Shown here: positions 1-5,447 of the stretch, piece after piece
How positions within the stretch are numbered: position 1 is the stretch's first letter
How the letters are laid out: the number at the start of each line of letters is the position of its first letter
NCBI GenBank assembly: GCA_947625955.1
Contig: CANQQH010000075.1
Span: forward strand, 1-5,447
Origin: an uncultured Clostridia bacterium
Lineage (GTDB): Bacteria > Bacillota > Clostridia > Christensenellales > UBA1242
Length of the DNA stretch: 5,447 nucleotides
Reading direction: 5' to 3'
Translations under genes and position numbers: made by a program
Notes under the pieces: generated by a model
What the model was told of the DNA's origin: nothing
Databases searched by the model: none
The model's input: only the letters and a program-made list of their open reading frames with translations

Positions 1-681
1 AGAGATTTTATCAAGGCTCAAAACATCTTTCACGCGAATTATTTTGCTTTCATCCGCCTCATCAATTGTTATTGCATTTTGAATATCAAAGACTCCGCTT
101 CGTGTTCGAACTATTGCAACAGTTGTGACTGACGCATCAAGCATCATGCCAATATCGCGAACTATTGAGCGAACATATGTCCCAGCAGAGCAATGAATTT
201 TTAGCTGGAAAGTGTTGTTTTGGTGCCATTTTTCAACTTTAATTGAGTAAATTTGCGTTTTTCTTGGATTGAGTTGAATACTATTATCTTGCTTGGCAAG
301 TTCATAGCCACGTTTTCCACCAACACTGATTGATGAATATAGCGGAGGAGTTTGCATGATTACACCAACTAAATTTGGAAGAACTTTTTCAATGTCTTCA
401 AGTTTGATTTGCTTGTTATCGGTCTTGATAACCTCCCCTTCGCTATCGAGCGTGTCGGTGGATTTTCCAAATTTCATTAAAGCGAAGTACTCTTTATCTT
501 TTTTCAAAAAGTAGTCAAAAAGCCTTGTTGCTTTTGAAACGGCGATTGGCAAAACTCCACTCGCCAGCGGGTCAAGAGTTCCCAAATGCCCCACCTTCAT
601 GCCGAGTTTGTGTTTAATTTTATTGACCACATAGCCAGACGAAACGCCTGTTGGTTTGATGATATTCAAAAAGCCGATCAC
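1..681 (-). CDS. truB: tRNA pseudouridine(55) synthase TruB, 5' part (truncated by window edge)
   Basis: The protein isomerises uridine 55 in the T-loop of tRNAs to pseudouridine in the cytoplasm. Reading from the GTG at 679-681 gives 227 open codons to the window edge; family members are about 290-310 residues, so the C-terminal part is missing. Visible family signatures are the N-terminal KPTGVSS (9-15), the catalytic loop GHLGTLDPLASG (31-42) with Asp37 as predicted nucleophile, KEYFALMKFG (63-72) with Tyr65 at the base-flipping position, QTPPLYSSISVGG (110-122), CSAGTYVRS (164-172) and VRTRSG (191-196). The spacing of Asp37, Tyr65, Tyr169 and Arg171 closely matches E. coli Asp48, Tyr76, Tyr179 and Arg181. 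The GTG start is chosen because M-I-G-F-L-N before KPTG is the usual family N-terminus and no other start lies near. It overlaps the TGA of the upstream DHH gene as GTGA. The ribosome site is weak (AAGGA at 694-698, 12 bases away), which suggests translation by coupling. Identification is very secure. Confidence 0.96.
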   Translation of the reverse strand, partial: MIGFLNIIKPTGVSSGYVVNKIKHKLGMKVGHLGTLDPLASGVLPIAVSKATRLFDYFLKKDKEYFALMKFGKSTDTLDSEGEVIKTDNKQIKLEDIEKVLPNLVGVIMQTPPLYSSISVGGKRGYELAKQDNSIQLNPRKTQIYSIKVEKWHQNNTFQLKIHCSAGTYVRSIVRDIGMMLDASVTTVAIVRTRSGVFDIQNAITIDEADESKIIRVKDVLSLDKIS

Positions 682-1661
682 AGTCTTTCAAGTTCCTTTT
701 TCATTTCATTCAAAACTTTTTCTTTTGCAGAAGCGATATCGCCTTCAATTCGGCAACCCGAAGCCATCATGTGCCCACCACCACCGAACGCGGCAGCAAT
801 GTTTCGAGCAACATAATCATCTTTTGTTCGAAGCGAAACATAGATGAGCCCCCTTTCCTCAGGGTTCTCACTCATGAGTGCAACAACTTTTGCAGATTCA
901 AGTTGAAGTGCAATGTCGATGAGGCTCTTCGTTTCAACGAACGGAACCCCAAGACTGCAAATATCATCGGCAGAAATCGTCATGATTGCAATTTTGTTAT
1001 CAGCAAAGAGTTCCAAATTATTATAGCAAAATTTGCGAAGCTTGAATCCGTCAACAGTGACACTATTGAAAATTGGATTCGTTATCTTGTCCATTGTCGT
1101 TTTGCTAAGCGCCAACAACTTGCCAACAACCGAAAGAGTGTTTGTTGTTGTGTTTGAAAACTTTAAGCTTCCAGTGTCGGTGTAGATTCCAGACAGAAGC
1201 GTTGAAGCAATATCTTTGTCAATTTCAATGCCAATTTTGAAAAATAGCTCTGCAACCATTTCGCAAGTTGACGAAGCCTTTTCGTCAACGAAATTGACTT
1301 TTGCGAAGTTTGGGTTTTGCGTATGGTGGTCAATTTGAAAAGTTGTTTTCGTGTTTTTGCGATACTTGAATTTAAGCCTGCCAAGCCTGGTTTCATCATT
1401 GCAATCCAAAATGATGGCAACATCATAGGATTTTTCTCGCTCATTGTTTATCGCGTTTGCACCAATAAGATGCCTTGAATTGACTGGCAAATCAGAATCA
1501 ATAAAAACATTTGCAACCTTGCCCATTTTATTAAGCGCCATTCTAAATGCAAGTGACGAAGCAACAGCATCAATGTCAGTTCGAATATGGCTATATATTG
1601 AGAATGTTTTATTATTCTTGATTATTTTGCCTATTTCGTCAATAATATCATTGTTTTTCAT
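678..1661 (-). CDS. nrnA: DHH/DHHA1 phosphoesterase, NrnA-like (oligoribonuclease / pAp phosphatase)
   Basis: Members of this family in Bacillota degrade 2-5 nt RNAs and/or dephosphorylate 3'-phosphoadenosine 5'-phosphate, using Mn ions. With the ATG at 1659-1661 the protein has 327 residues, normal for NrnA. Metal-binding motifs are all present: H25-x3-D29-x-D31 (SHIRTDID), D86 in ILDCND, the DHH triad at 111-113 (QIDHHT), SSTCE (130-134) and D162 in GIYTDTG. The C-terminal DHHA1 domain carries the substrate-binding GGGGH at 293-297. Motif I is slightly off the usual HxxPDGDAIGS form: Thr replaces Pro and Ala replaces Gly, but the metal ligands are kept. A GTG at 1668-1670 would add three residues, but it lies inside the AGGTGA ribosome site for the ATG, so the ATG is preferred. 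The TGA stop overlaps the truB GTG. Its position between rbfA and truB is common in Bacillota. The choice between nanoRNase and pAp phosphatase as the main activity cannot be made from sequence. Confidence 0.9.
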   Translation of the reverse strand: MKNNDIIDEIGKIIKNNKTFSIYSHIRTDIDAVASSLAFRMALNKMGKVANVFIDSDLPVNSRHLIGANAINNEREKSYDVAIILDCNDETRLGRLKFKYRKNTKTTFQIDHHTQNPNFAKVNFVDEKASSTCEMVAELFFKIGIEIDKDIASTLLSGIYTDTGSLKFSNTTTNTLSVVGKLLALSKTTMDKITNPIFNSVTVDGFKLRKFCYNNLELFADNKIAIMTISADDICSLGVPFVETKSLIDIALQLESAKVVALMSENPEERGLIYVSLRTKDDYVARNIAAAFGGGGHMMASGCRIEGDIASAKEKVLNEMKKELERL

Positions 1662-1666
1662 AATTT

Positions 1667-1672
1667 TCACCT
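1667..1672 (-). promoter_or_regulatory. Ribosome binding site that decides the nrnA start
   Basis: The minus strand reads AGGTGA, then five bases, then ATG (1659-1661). AGGTGA matches the anti-Shine-Dalgarno sequence well at a normal distance. The same bases contain an in-frame GTG (1668-1670) that would give a three-residue longer protein, but that start has no comparable upstream site (AAAATGGTA precedes it). Confidence 0.7.
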
Positions 1673-1708
1673 ACCATTTTGCGTTTTTTGTTTTACCTAA
1701 ATAGAGAC

Positions 1709-1746
1709 AAAAATATGCGCCTTTTATTTTTCAAGCGCATATTTTT
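1709..1746 (-). terminator. Perfect 12-bp inverted repeat between rbfA and nrnA; possible intrinsic terminator or attenuator
   Basis: The arms at 1709-1720 and 1735-1746 are exact reverse complements (AAAAATATGCGC / GCGCATATTTTT), separated by a 14-base A/T-rich loop. In the transcript the stem has a GCGC core next to the loop and ends in a run of five U. Those U residues pair with the A-run of the other arm, and the loop is large, so it would be a weak or leaky terminator in the gene direction. The element is nearly symmetrical and could also act in the other direction (six T follow on the plus strand), although no plus-strand gene is seen here. It is the only substantial gap in the cluster, about 20 bases after the rbfA stop and about 40 before the nrnA ribosome site. 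It could equally be an RNA-processing or 3'-end stabilising hairpin. Confidence 0.5.
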
Positions 1747-1766
1747 TAGCATCATAGACCAAAGGC

Positions 1767-2135
1767 CTAGTCATCCGTTTCTCCACTTTTTCCAGCAACA
1801 TCTTCGATTAGGTCGAGAAGTTTTTTGCCCTTCTCATAGGAATCATCCTTCACAAACTCAATATCTGGCAAAGTCCTGAGCCTCACAAGTTTTGCAAGTT
1901 CTCTTCTTATAAAGCTCTTTGCCTTAGACAAATGAAGCAAGACCAAATCCCTTGTGTCGTCGGTTGAAAGCACACTTATTCCAATTTTGGCGAGACTGAG
2001 GTCAGCCGCCGTGTCAACATAGGTAACAGAAATAATCAGACCGTCAAGATCGGGATTGTTGAGCCTGTTATGGATAATGTCTGCAACAGCTCTTTGAATT
2101 TCGCTGTTGATTCTACTCATTCTTATATTTGCCAT
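1767..2135 (-). CDS. rbfA: 30S ribosome-binding factor RbfA
   Basis: RbfA binds the immature 30S subunit near the 5' helix of 16S rRNA and assists late processing and cold-tolerant assembly. The 122-residue product is of typical length and has the single KH-like fold signature: an N-terminal helix (RMSRINSEIQRAVADII, 5-21), the strand IISVTYVDTAADLSLAKIGISV region (34-55), then the helix-kink-helix KSFIRRELAKLVRLR (73-87) followed by TLPDIEFVKDDS (88-99). The kink position usually reads Ala-x-Gly; here it is Ala72-Lys-Ser74, a mild departure. The C-terminus is acidic and short. The ATG start is backed by AAGGA at 2142-2146, six bases upstream. This site overlaps the infB stop codon, so coupling to IF2 synthesis is likely. 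In Bacillus a ylxP gene lies between infB and rbfA; here only nine bases do. The gene ends with TAG just before the inverted repeat. Confidence 0.95.
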   Translation of the reverse strand: MANIRMSRINSEIQRAVADIIHNRLNNPDLDGLIISVTYVDTAADLSLAKIGISVLSTDDTRDLVLLHLSKAKSFIRRELAKLVRLRTLPDIEFVKDDSYEKGKKLLDLIEDVAGKSGETDD

Positions 2136-2141
2136 AGTTCT

Positions 2142-2146
2142 TCCTT
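2142..2146 (-). promoter_or_regulatory. rbfA ribosome binding site overlapping the infB stop codon
   Basis: The minus strand reads TAAGGA, where the TAA (2145-2147) ends infB and AAGGA (2142-2146) is the Shine-Dalgarno sequence of rbfA, six bases before its ATG (2133-2135). Ribosomes terminating on infB would sit on this site, a classic arrangement for translational coupling. Confidence 0.7.
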
Positions 2147-4553
2147 AGATGCGTTCAAGCGCATAAGTTTCAATGATATCGCCAACCATGATGTCAGTTT
2201 GACCTTGCAAAGTTGTTCCAAACTCAAAGCCTTGGTTAACCTCTTTGACTTCGGCCTTTTCTCTTTGCAGAGTTGCAATCGAGCCATCGTAGATTTGCTT
2301 GCCACCACGCAAGATTCTTGCCTTGCTATTTTTGGTAATCTTTCCGTCAAGCACATATGAACCGGCGATGATACCAACCTTACTTGCCTTGAAGAGCGCT
2401 CTCACTTCGGCATGACCAGTTACAACTTCTTTATATTTTGGAGTCAACATCTTTGTTATTTCTTCTGTAACAAAGTCGATTGCCTCATAGATAACTTTGA
2501 AGAATTTGATGTCAACTTTGTTCTTCTCGGCCATTGTTTTTGCCTTTGCATCTGTTTTCACATTGAATGCAATAACAACAGCTTTTGAAGCCTCAGCAAG
2601 CTTGATGTCGTTTTCGTTAACAGCACCAACGCCGCCATGAATACATCTCACCTTCACTTCTTCATTTTGAATTGTTGAGAGCGATTGCTTCAACGCTTCA
2701 ATCGAGCCTTGAACGTCGCCTTTAATGATAACGTTATAGTCTTTGAAGTTGCTATCGGCAATCTTTGAAAGCAAGCTGTCAAGCGAAACATCTTCACTCT
2801 TTATCATGCTTGTTCTTTGCTTTGCATTTCTTTCGGTCAAGATTTGTTTTGAGAACTTCTCGTCAACAACATAGAGTTGGTCGCCAGCGTTTGGAACACT
2901 TGTTAGCCCCAAGATTGCAACAGGTGTTGAAGGTGTTGCTTTCTTCACATGAACGCCATTTTCATTTATCATTGCCCTGACCTTACCAGTTGCTGTTCCT
3001 GCAACAACAACGTCGCCGATTTTGAGCGTTCCGTTTTGAACAAGCACGGTTGCAACAGTACCCATGCCCTTGTCAAGCCTTGCTTCAATAATGCTTCCCG
3101 ACGCCTTTCTGTTTGGGTTCGCCCTGAGATTTTGATACTCTGCGATGAAGAGAACCATTTCAAGCAGCTTGTCAACATTTGTTCCCTTCTTTGCAGAAAT
3201 AGGAACCATGATGGTGTCGCCGCCCCATTCTTCCGACAAAACGCCTTCCTTCGCGAGTTCTTCCTTCACCCTGCTAACATTTGCCGTTGGAACATCAATC
3301 TTGTTTATTGCAACAATCATTGGCACGCCAGCTTCTTTTATGAACTTGATACTTTCCTTTGTTTGAGGCATGACCCCATCGTCGGCCGCAACAACGAGTA
3401 TCGCAACGTCGGTGAGGTTCGCGCCACGCTTTCTCATTTCGTTGAACGCAGCGTGACCCGGAGTGTCGATAAAGGTTACATATTCGTCATTGACTTTGAT
3501 TTGGTATGCGCCGATATGCTGAGTGATGCCGCCAGCCTCGTTTTGAATAACATTGGTTTTCCTGATGTAGTCAAGAAGAGATGTTTTTCCGTGGTCAACG
3601 TGACCCATAACGGTTACAACTGGTGGACGCTTCACAAGCGATGCGTCGTCGTCTTTTTCAGCGCTATGAATATCGGCAAGCTTTTCTTCATAGGTCTTTT
3701 CAACCTTCTTTTCAAGCGTTACGCCAAGTTCTGACGCAATGAGTTCGGCGCTGTCGAAATCAATGTTTGAGTTGATGTTTACCATCATTCCAAGAAGAAG
3801 GAATTTGCCCATGATTTCGCTAACCGGCCTTCCAATCTTTTCAGCCAAAAGTTTAACGGTGAGGTTGTCGGTCGTGATGACGGCGTGGTCAATTTTTGGC
3901 GCAACAATGGCAGTCGCCTCTTTTTGCTTCTTTCCGCCACGCTTTTTTGAGCCCATTCTTTCGCCATCGTCAAAGAGCGTGTCATCTTCAACATAGCCAC
4001 GCATGACGAGCGCTCTCTTGTTCATTGACTTTTTATCCTCGCCCGTCTTTTCAAAAGTTCGCTTCTTTGGAGCATGAGGCAATTGGCTATTTGGCTTTAC
4101 AAGCGTGCTGGCATCCAATTTTTCTGGAGCAACAGTTCTTTGAGGAAATGGCCTTGAGCCTTGACCATTTGGCCTATTTCCGGCTGGCCTTTGAAACGCA
4201 GCTCCCGGAGCGGCTGGCTTTCTTTTGTCTTGGAATTGAGGACGTTGTTGAAAACCACCTTGAGGGGCGTTCTGTCTTTGTCTTGAATCAAAGTTGCGCG
4301 TTGAAGTTTGAGGTTGAGGCTTAACTTCAGCTTTTGGCTTTTCAACCTTTACTTCCTCTTTAACTTCATTTTCGATTTGAGGCTCAACCGTCTTTTTCAG
4401 CTTTTGCAAAGACATAGAAACACTATCAAGCTTTTGCCTTGCGCGCTTGATAGAATTGCTAAGGTTAACAACAGCCCCGCTTCTTATAAGTTCAGACAAT
4501 TTTTGAATGTTTTCAAATTGCATTTTCCCTTGAGTATTTTCTTGGTTTGTCAA
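2145..4553 (-). CDS. infB: Translation initiation factor IF-2
   Basis: IF2 is the GTPase that places fMet-tRNA on the 30S subunit and promotes 50S joining. The 802-residue product is complete. In order: a charged helical N-terminus (about 10-55), a long K/Q/P/R/G-rich linker (about 60-220), an IF2_N-type domain (LTVKLLAEKIGRPVSE onward, 231-282), the G domain with G1 GHVDHGKT (317-324), G2 GGITQHIG (341-348), G3 DTPGH (363-367), G4 NKID (417-420) and G5 SAK (453-455), then beta-barrel domain II (about 485-570), domain III with KGDVQGSIEAL (611-621) and HGGVGAVNENDI (639-650), and the fMet-tRNA-binding C-terminal domain (about 705-802, SKVGIIAG at 724-731). No key residue is missing. The start is TTG at 4551-4553, seven bases after AGGAGG; the first ATG lies ten codons on (4521-4523) with a weaker site. 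The TTG overlaps the ylxQ stop as TTGA. Identity is certain; the exact start is well supported. Confidence 0.98.
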   Translation of the reverse strand: MTNQENTQGKMQFENIQKLSELIRSGAVVNLSNSIKRARQKLDSVSMSLQKLKKTVEPQIENEVKEEVKVEKPKAEVKPQPQTSTRNFDSRQRQNAPQGGFQQRPQFQDKRKPAAPGAAFQRPAGNRPNGQGSRPFPQRTVAPEKLDASTLVKPNSQLPHAPKKRTFEKTGEDKKSMNKRALVMRGYVEDDTLFDDGERMGSKKRGGKKQKEATAIVAPKIDHAVITTDNLTVKLLAEKIGRPVSEIMGKFLLLGMMVNINSNIDFDSAELIASELGVTLEKKVEKTYEEKLADIHSAEKDDDASLVKRPPVVTVMGHVDHGKTSLLDYIRKTNVIQNEAGGITQHIGAYQIKVNDEYVTFIDTPGHAAFNEMRKRGANLTDVAILVVAADDGVMPQTKESIKFIKEAGVPMIVAINKIDVPTANVSRVKEELAKEGVLSEEWGGDTIMVPISAKKGTNVDKLLEMVLFIAEYQNLRANPNRKASGSIIEARLDKGMGTVATVLVQNGTLKIGDVVVAGTATGKVRAMINENGVHVKKATPSTPVAILGLTSVPNAGDQLYVVDEKFSKQILTERNAKQRTSMIKSEDVSLDSLLSKIADSNFKDYNVIIKGDVQGSIEALKQSLSTIQNEEVKVRCIHGGVGAVNENDIKLAEASKAVVIAFNVKTDAKAKTMAEKNKVDIKFFKVIYEAIDFVTEEITKMLTPKYKEVVTGHAEVRALFKASKVGIIAGSYVLDGKITKNSKARILRGGKQIYDGSIATLQREKAEVKEVNQGFEFGTTLQGQTDIMVGDIIETYALERI

Positions 4554-4861
4554 TTTTGTTCCTCCTGAATTTCTAGTTGACTTATTATTGCATTTGCAAG
4601 TTCTTCGCTTTTCGCCCCAACCGCCTTGATCTTTTCGTTCTTGACGAGGTCATTAAACTCTTTGCTTTCGAGTTCAAAGAGCTTGCAATTATATGTTTTT
4701 GCCTTTAAAGAGGCTCTGTCTTTGGCGTTTTGAGAAAGGTCACTTGAAATTAATATCAAATAAAGTTTTTGTTTGGCGAAGTTATCCACTCCATAAACAA
4801 GCTCTCTCGACCTTTCCAAAAATCCATAATATGCTTTAATTTTCCCGTTTATTTTGAGCAA
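4550..4861 (-). CDS. ylxQ: YlxQ-like L7Ae/L30e-family RNA-binding protein (divergent)
   Basis: Proteins at this locus belong to the ribosomal L7Ae/L30e family (kink-turn RNA binders); the cellular role of YlxQ is not settled. With the TTG at 4859-4861 the product has 103 residues, the usual size. The pattern KIKAYYGFLERSRELVYGVDN (starting near residue 7) lines up with the family N-terminus of the form KILSLLGLARRAGKLVSG, and LYLILISSDLSQNAKDR matches the strand-loop usually reading LVLLASDAS.N. The normally conserved RAGK stretch is replaced by RSRE, so kink-turn binding may be altered. The open frame extends to another TTG at 4898-4900 (116 residues) and includes an ATG at 4874-4876, but only the 4861 TTG has a ribosome site (GAGGAG at 4869-4874) at good spacing, and it fits the family N-terminus. 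It overlaps ylxR by 26 bases and infB by four. Assignment rests strongly on position between ylxR and infB plus moderate sequence similarity. Confidence 0.85.
   Translation of the reverse strand: MLKINGKIKAYYGFLERSRELVYGVDNFAKQKLYLILISSDLSQNAKDRASLKAKTYNCKLFELESKEFNDLVKNEKIKAVGAKSEELANAIISQLEIQEEQN
4561..4566 (-). promoter_or_regulatory. Consensus ribosome binding site for the TTG start of infB
   Basis: AGGAGG on the minus strand is followed by seven bases (AACAAAA) and then TTG (4551-4553). The site lies within the last codons of ylxQ. A perfect Shine-Dalgarno sequence at ideal spacing is the main reason to accept TTG over the downstream ATG at 4521-4523. Confidence 0.8.
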
Positions 4862-5099
4862 GTTTGATCTCCTCATAAATGTTTTCGTCCGCCGCTCCAA
4901 GCGTTCGCGAGATAAGATTTGATTTTATCGCCTTGTTTAAGCACTCGGGGCTATAACAAAGATAAACACTTCGACCATTTGTTCTCTTATCTTTTTCAAC
5001 GCTTATTTTTCCGCTCGACTCGCGAACAATCTTAATAAGTTCGCTTCTGTCTTTATGCTCACGGCAGACTGCGCACATTCTTATAACCTTTTTCTCCAT
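4836..5099 (-). CDS. ylxR: YlxR/RnpM family protein (DUF448), RNase P-associated RNA-binding protein
   Basis: This is a small basic nucleic-acid-binding family encoded after nusA in many bacteria; the B. subtilis member (YlxR, renamed RnpM) has been reported to interact with RNase P and modulate it. The 87-residue product shows the family pattern: IRMCAVCREHKDRSELIKIVR (6-26), an acidic/basic hairpin region, NGRSVYLCYSPECLNKAIK (41-59, corresponding to the usual GRGAYVC..EC element) and a C-terminal helix. Four cysteines, C9-x2-C12 and C48-x4-C53, could form a zinc site as in family members that keep the CxxC form; zinc binding is inferred. The ATG start overlaps the nusA stop by one base (TAATG), and the only visible ribosome site (GGAG) is about 13 bases upstream, so coupling to nusA is likely. 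The 3' end overlaps ylxQ. Confidence 0.92.
   Translation of the reverse strand: MEKKVIRMCAVCREHKDRSELIKIVRESSGKISVEKDKRTNGRSVYLCYSPECLNKAIKSNLISRTLGAADENIYEEIKLAQNKREN
4869..4874 (-). promoter_or_regulatory. Ribosome binding site that decides the ylxQ start
   Basis: GAGGAG on the minus strand, inside the 3' end of ylxR, has its AGGAG core seven bases before TTG (4859-4861). The alternative upstream starts (TTG at 4898-4900, ATG at 4874-4876) lack such a site, and the second overlaps this element. Confidence 0.7.
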
Positions 5100-5447
5100 T
5101 AGTCGTCAAGGTCTCCAAATATTCCTTCAATATCATCAAGAGAGATGACTTGTTCAGCCTTTTCGTCTTGTTTTTCCTCTTCTTCTTTGGCGCGGCTTTC
5201 ACTTCTAACGTCGATCTTCCATCCGGTCAGCCTTGCAGCAAGTCTAACGTTTTGACCGCTCTTTCCAATTGCGAGACTAAGCTTGTCGTCTGGAACGATG
5301 ACCTTCGCTTGCTTTGCAACCTCGTCAATTTCAACACTCAAAACGGTTGCTGGAGAAAGACTTCTCGCGATATATTCAAATGGGTCGTCGCTATAGATGA
5401 TGAGGTCAACTTTTTCACCACCGAGCTCAGAAACAACGGCATTGACT
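5099..5447 (-). CDS. nusA: Transcription termination/antitermination factor NusA, C-terminal part (truncated by window edge)
   Basis: NusA binds RNA polymerase and nascent RNA and modulates pausing, termination and antitermination. Only the last 115 codons are present; the frame enters from beyond the right edge, and the start, the N-terminal polymerase-binding domain, S1 and most of KH1 lie outside. Visible are the end of KH1 with GGEKVDLIIYSDDPFEYIARSL (about 9-30), the linker SPATVLSVEIDE typical of NusA, and a complete KH2 core with PDDKLSLAIGKSGQNVRLAARLTGWKIDV, in which G61-K-S-G64 is the RNA-binding GxxG loop. A highly acidic tail follows (about residues 87-115, ending GDLDD). It lacks the two acidic repeats of E. 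coli NusA, as usual in Bacillota. The open frame has no ATG here; the internal TTG at 5339-5341 is an ordinary Leu codon, not a start. The stop TAA overlaps ylxR. Confidence 0.97.
   Translation of the reverse strand, partial: VNAVVSELGGEKVDLIIYSDDPFEYIARSLSPATVLSVEIDEVAKQAKVIVPDDKLSLAIGKSGQNVRLAARLTGWKIDVRSESRAKEEEEKQDEKAEQVISLDDIEGIFGDLDD

Noticed and set aside
771..1157. A 128-codon plus-strand open frame
   Set aside because: It is antisense to the conserved C-terminal half of the DHH phosphoesterase, and its product looks like a shadow translation without domain features.
1163..1444. A 93-codon minus-strand open frame in another phase of the DHH gene
   Set aside because: It overlaps the conserved DHH core entirely; this is an out-of-frame shadow. 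Nothing suggests a frameshift because the main frame is intact.
1675..1760. A promoter for nrnA-truB (a TTGAAA in the hairpin loop as -35)
   Set aside because: No acceptable TATAAT-like -10 lies 16-18 bases downstream; the nearby TATTTT is only about 13 bases away and part of the hairpin stem.
1757..1772. An AGGCCT-centred inverted repeat at the rbfA stop
   Set aside because: Beyond the six-base palindrome the arms mismatch, so it is not a credible hairpin.
2949..3734. A 261-codon open frame on the plus strand
   Set aside because: It lies wholly antisense to the conserved GTPase and domain II regions of infB, has Cys/Phe/Asn-rich composition with no recognisable motif, and is explained by infB codon bias on the opposite strand.
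5099..5341. A short 80-codon gene starting at TTG 5339-5341
   Set aside because: The frame continues upstream to the window edge with clear NusA KH sequence, so this TTG is an internal Leu codon of nusA.
1..5447. A new defence, mobile or CRISPR-like system
   Set aside because: Every stretch is covered by recognised housekeeping genes except a gap of about 105 bases; there are no direct repeats, transposase motifs, phage genes or composition breaks visible.

Overview
The window is a dense, AT-rich run of seven genes, all on the minus strand, with no room for unrelated genes. It reads (minus-strand order, right to left) nusA (3' part) – ylxR/rnpM – ylxQ – infB – rbfA – nrnA-like DHH phosphoesterase – truB (5' part). 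This is the conserved bacterial transcription/translation cluster usually called the nusA-infB operon. The gene order, the short NusA tail without extra C-terminal repeats, strong AGGAGG-type ribosome binding sites and free use of TTG/GTG starts point to a low-GC Bacillota, more Clostridia-like than Bacillus-like: ylxP is absent between infB and rbfA, and an nrnA-type gene sits between rbfA and truB. TGA is used as a stop (ylxQ, nrnA) and Trp is TGG, so this is the standard code and not a Mycoplasma-type one. Genus or species cannot be assigned from the sequence.

Right block (5447 to about 4550): the last 115 codons of nusA overlap ylxR by one base (TAATG). ylxR overlaps ylxQ by about 26 bases, and ylxQ overlaps infB by four bases (TTGA). 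Both ylxQ and infB appear to start at TTG behind near-perfect Shine-Dalgarno sequences, so the four genes look translationally coupled. Middle block (4553 to 1767): infB encodes a full-length 802-residue IF2 with an intact GTPase domain and a long low-complexity linker. Its stop codon lies inside the ribosome binding site of rbfA. Left block (1766 to 1): a gap of about 105 bases holds a perfect 12-bp inverted repeat and no gene. It is followed by the DHH phosphoesterase gene, whose stop overlaps the GTG start of truB (GTGA). truB runs off the window.

The gene set fits one theme: transcription elongation/antitermination (NusA), translation initiation (IF2), 30S maturation (RbfA), tRNA modification (TruB), RNase P and RNA-binding accessory proteins (YlxR, YlxQ), and turnover of nanoRNA/pAp (NrnA). 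I found no mobile element, CRISPR array, tRNA/rRNA gene or recognisable new system. The points worth a second look concern start codons, the inverted repeat, and a few divergent family signatures.
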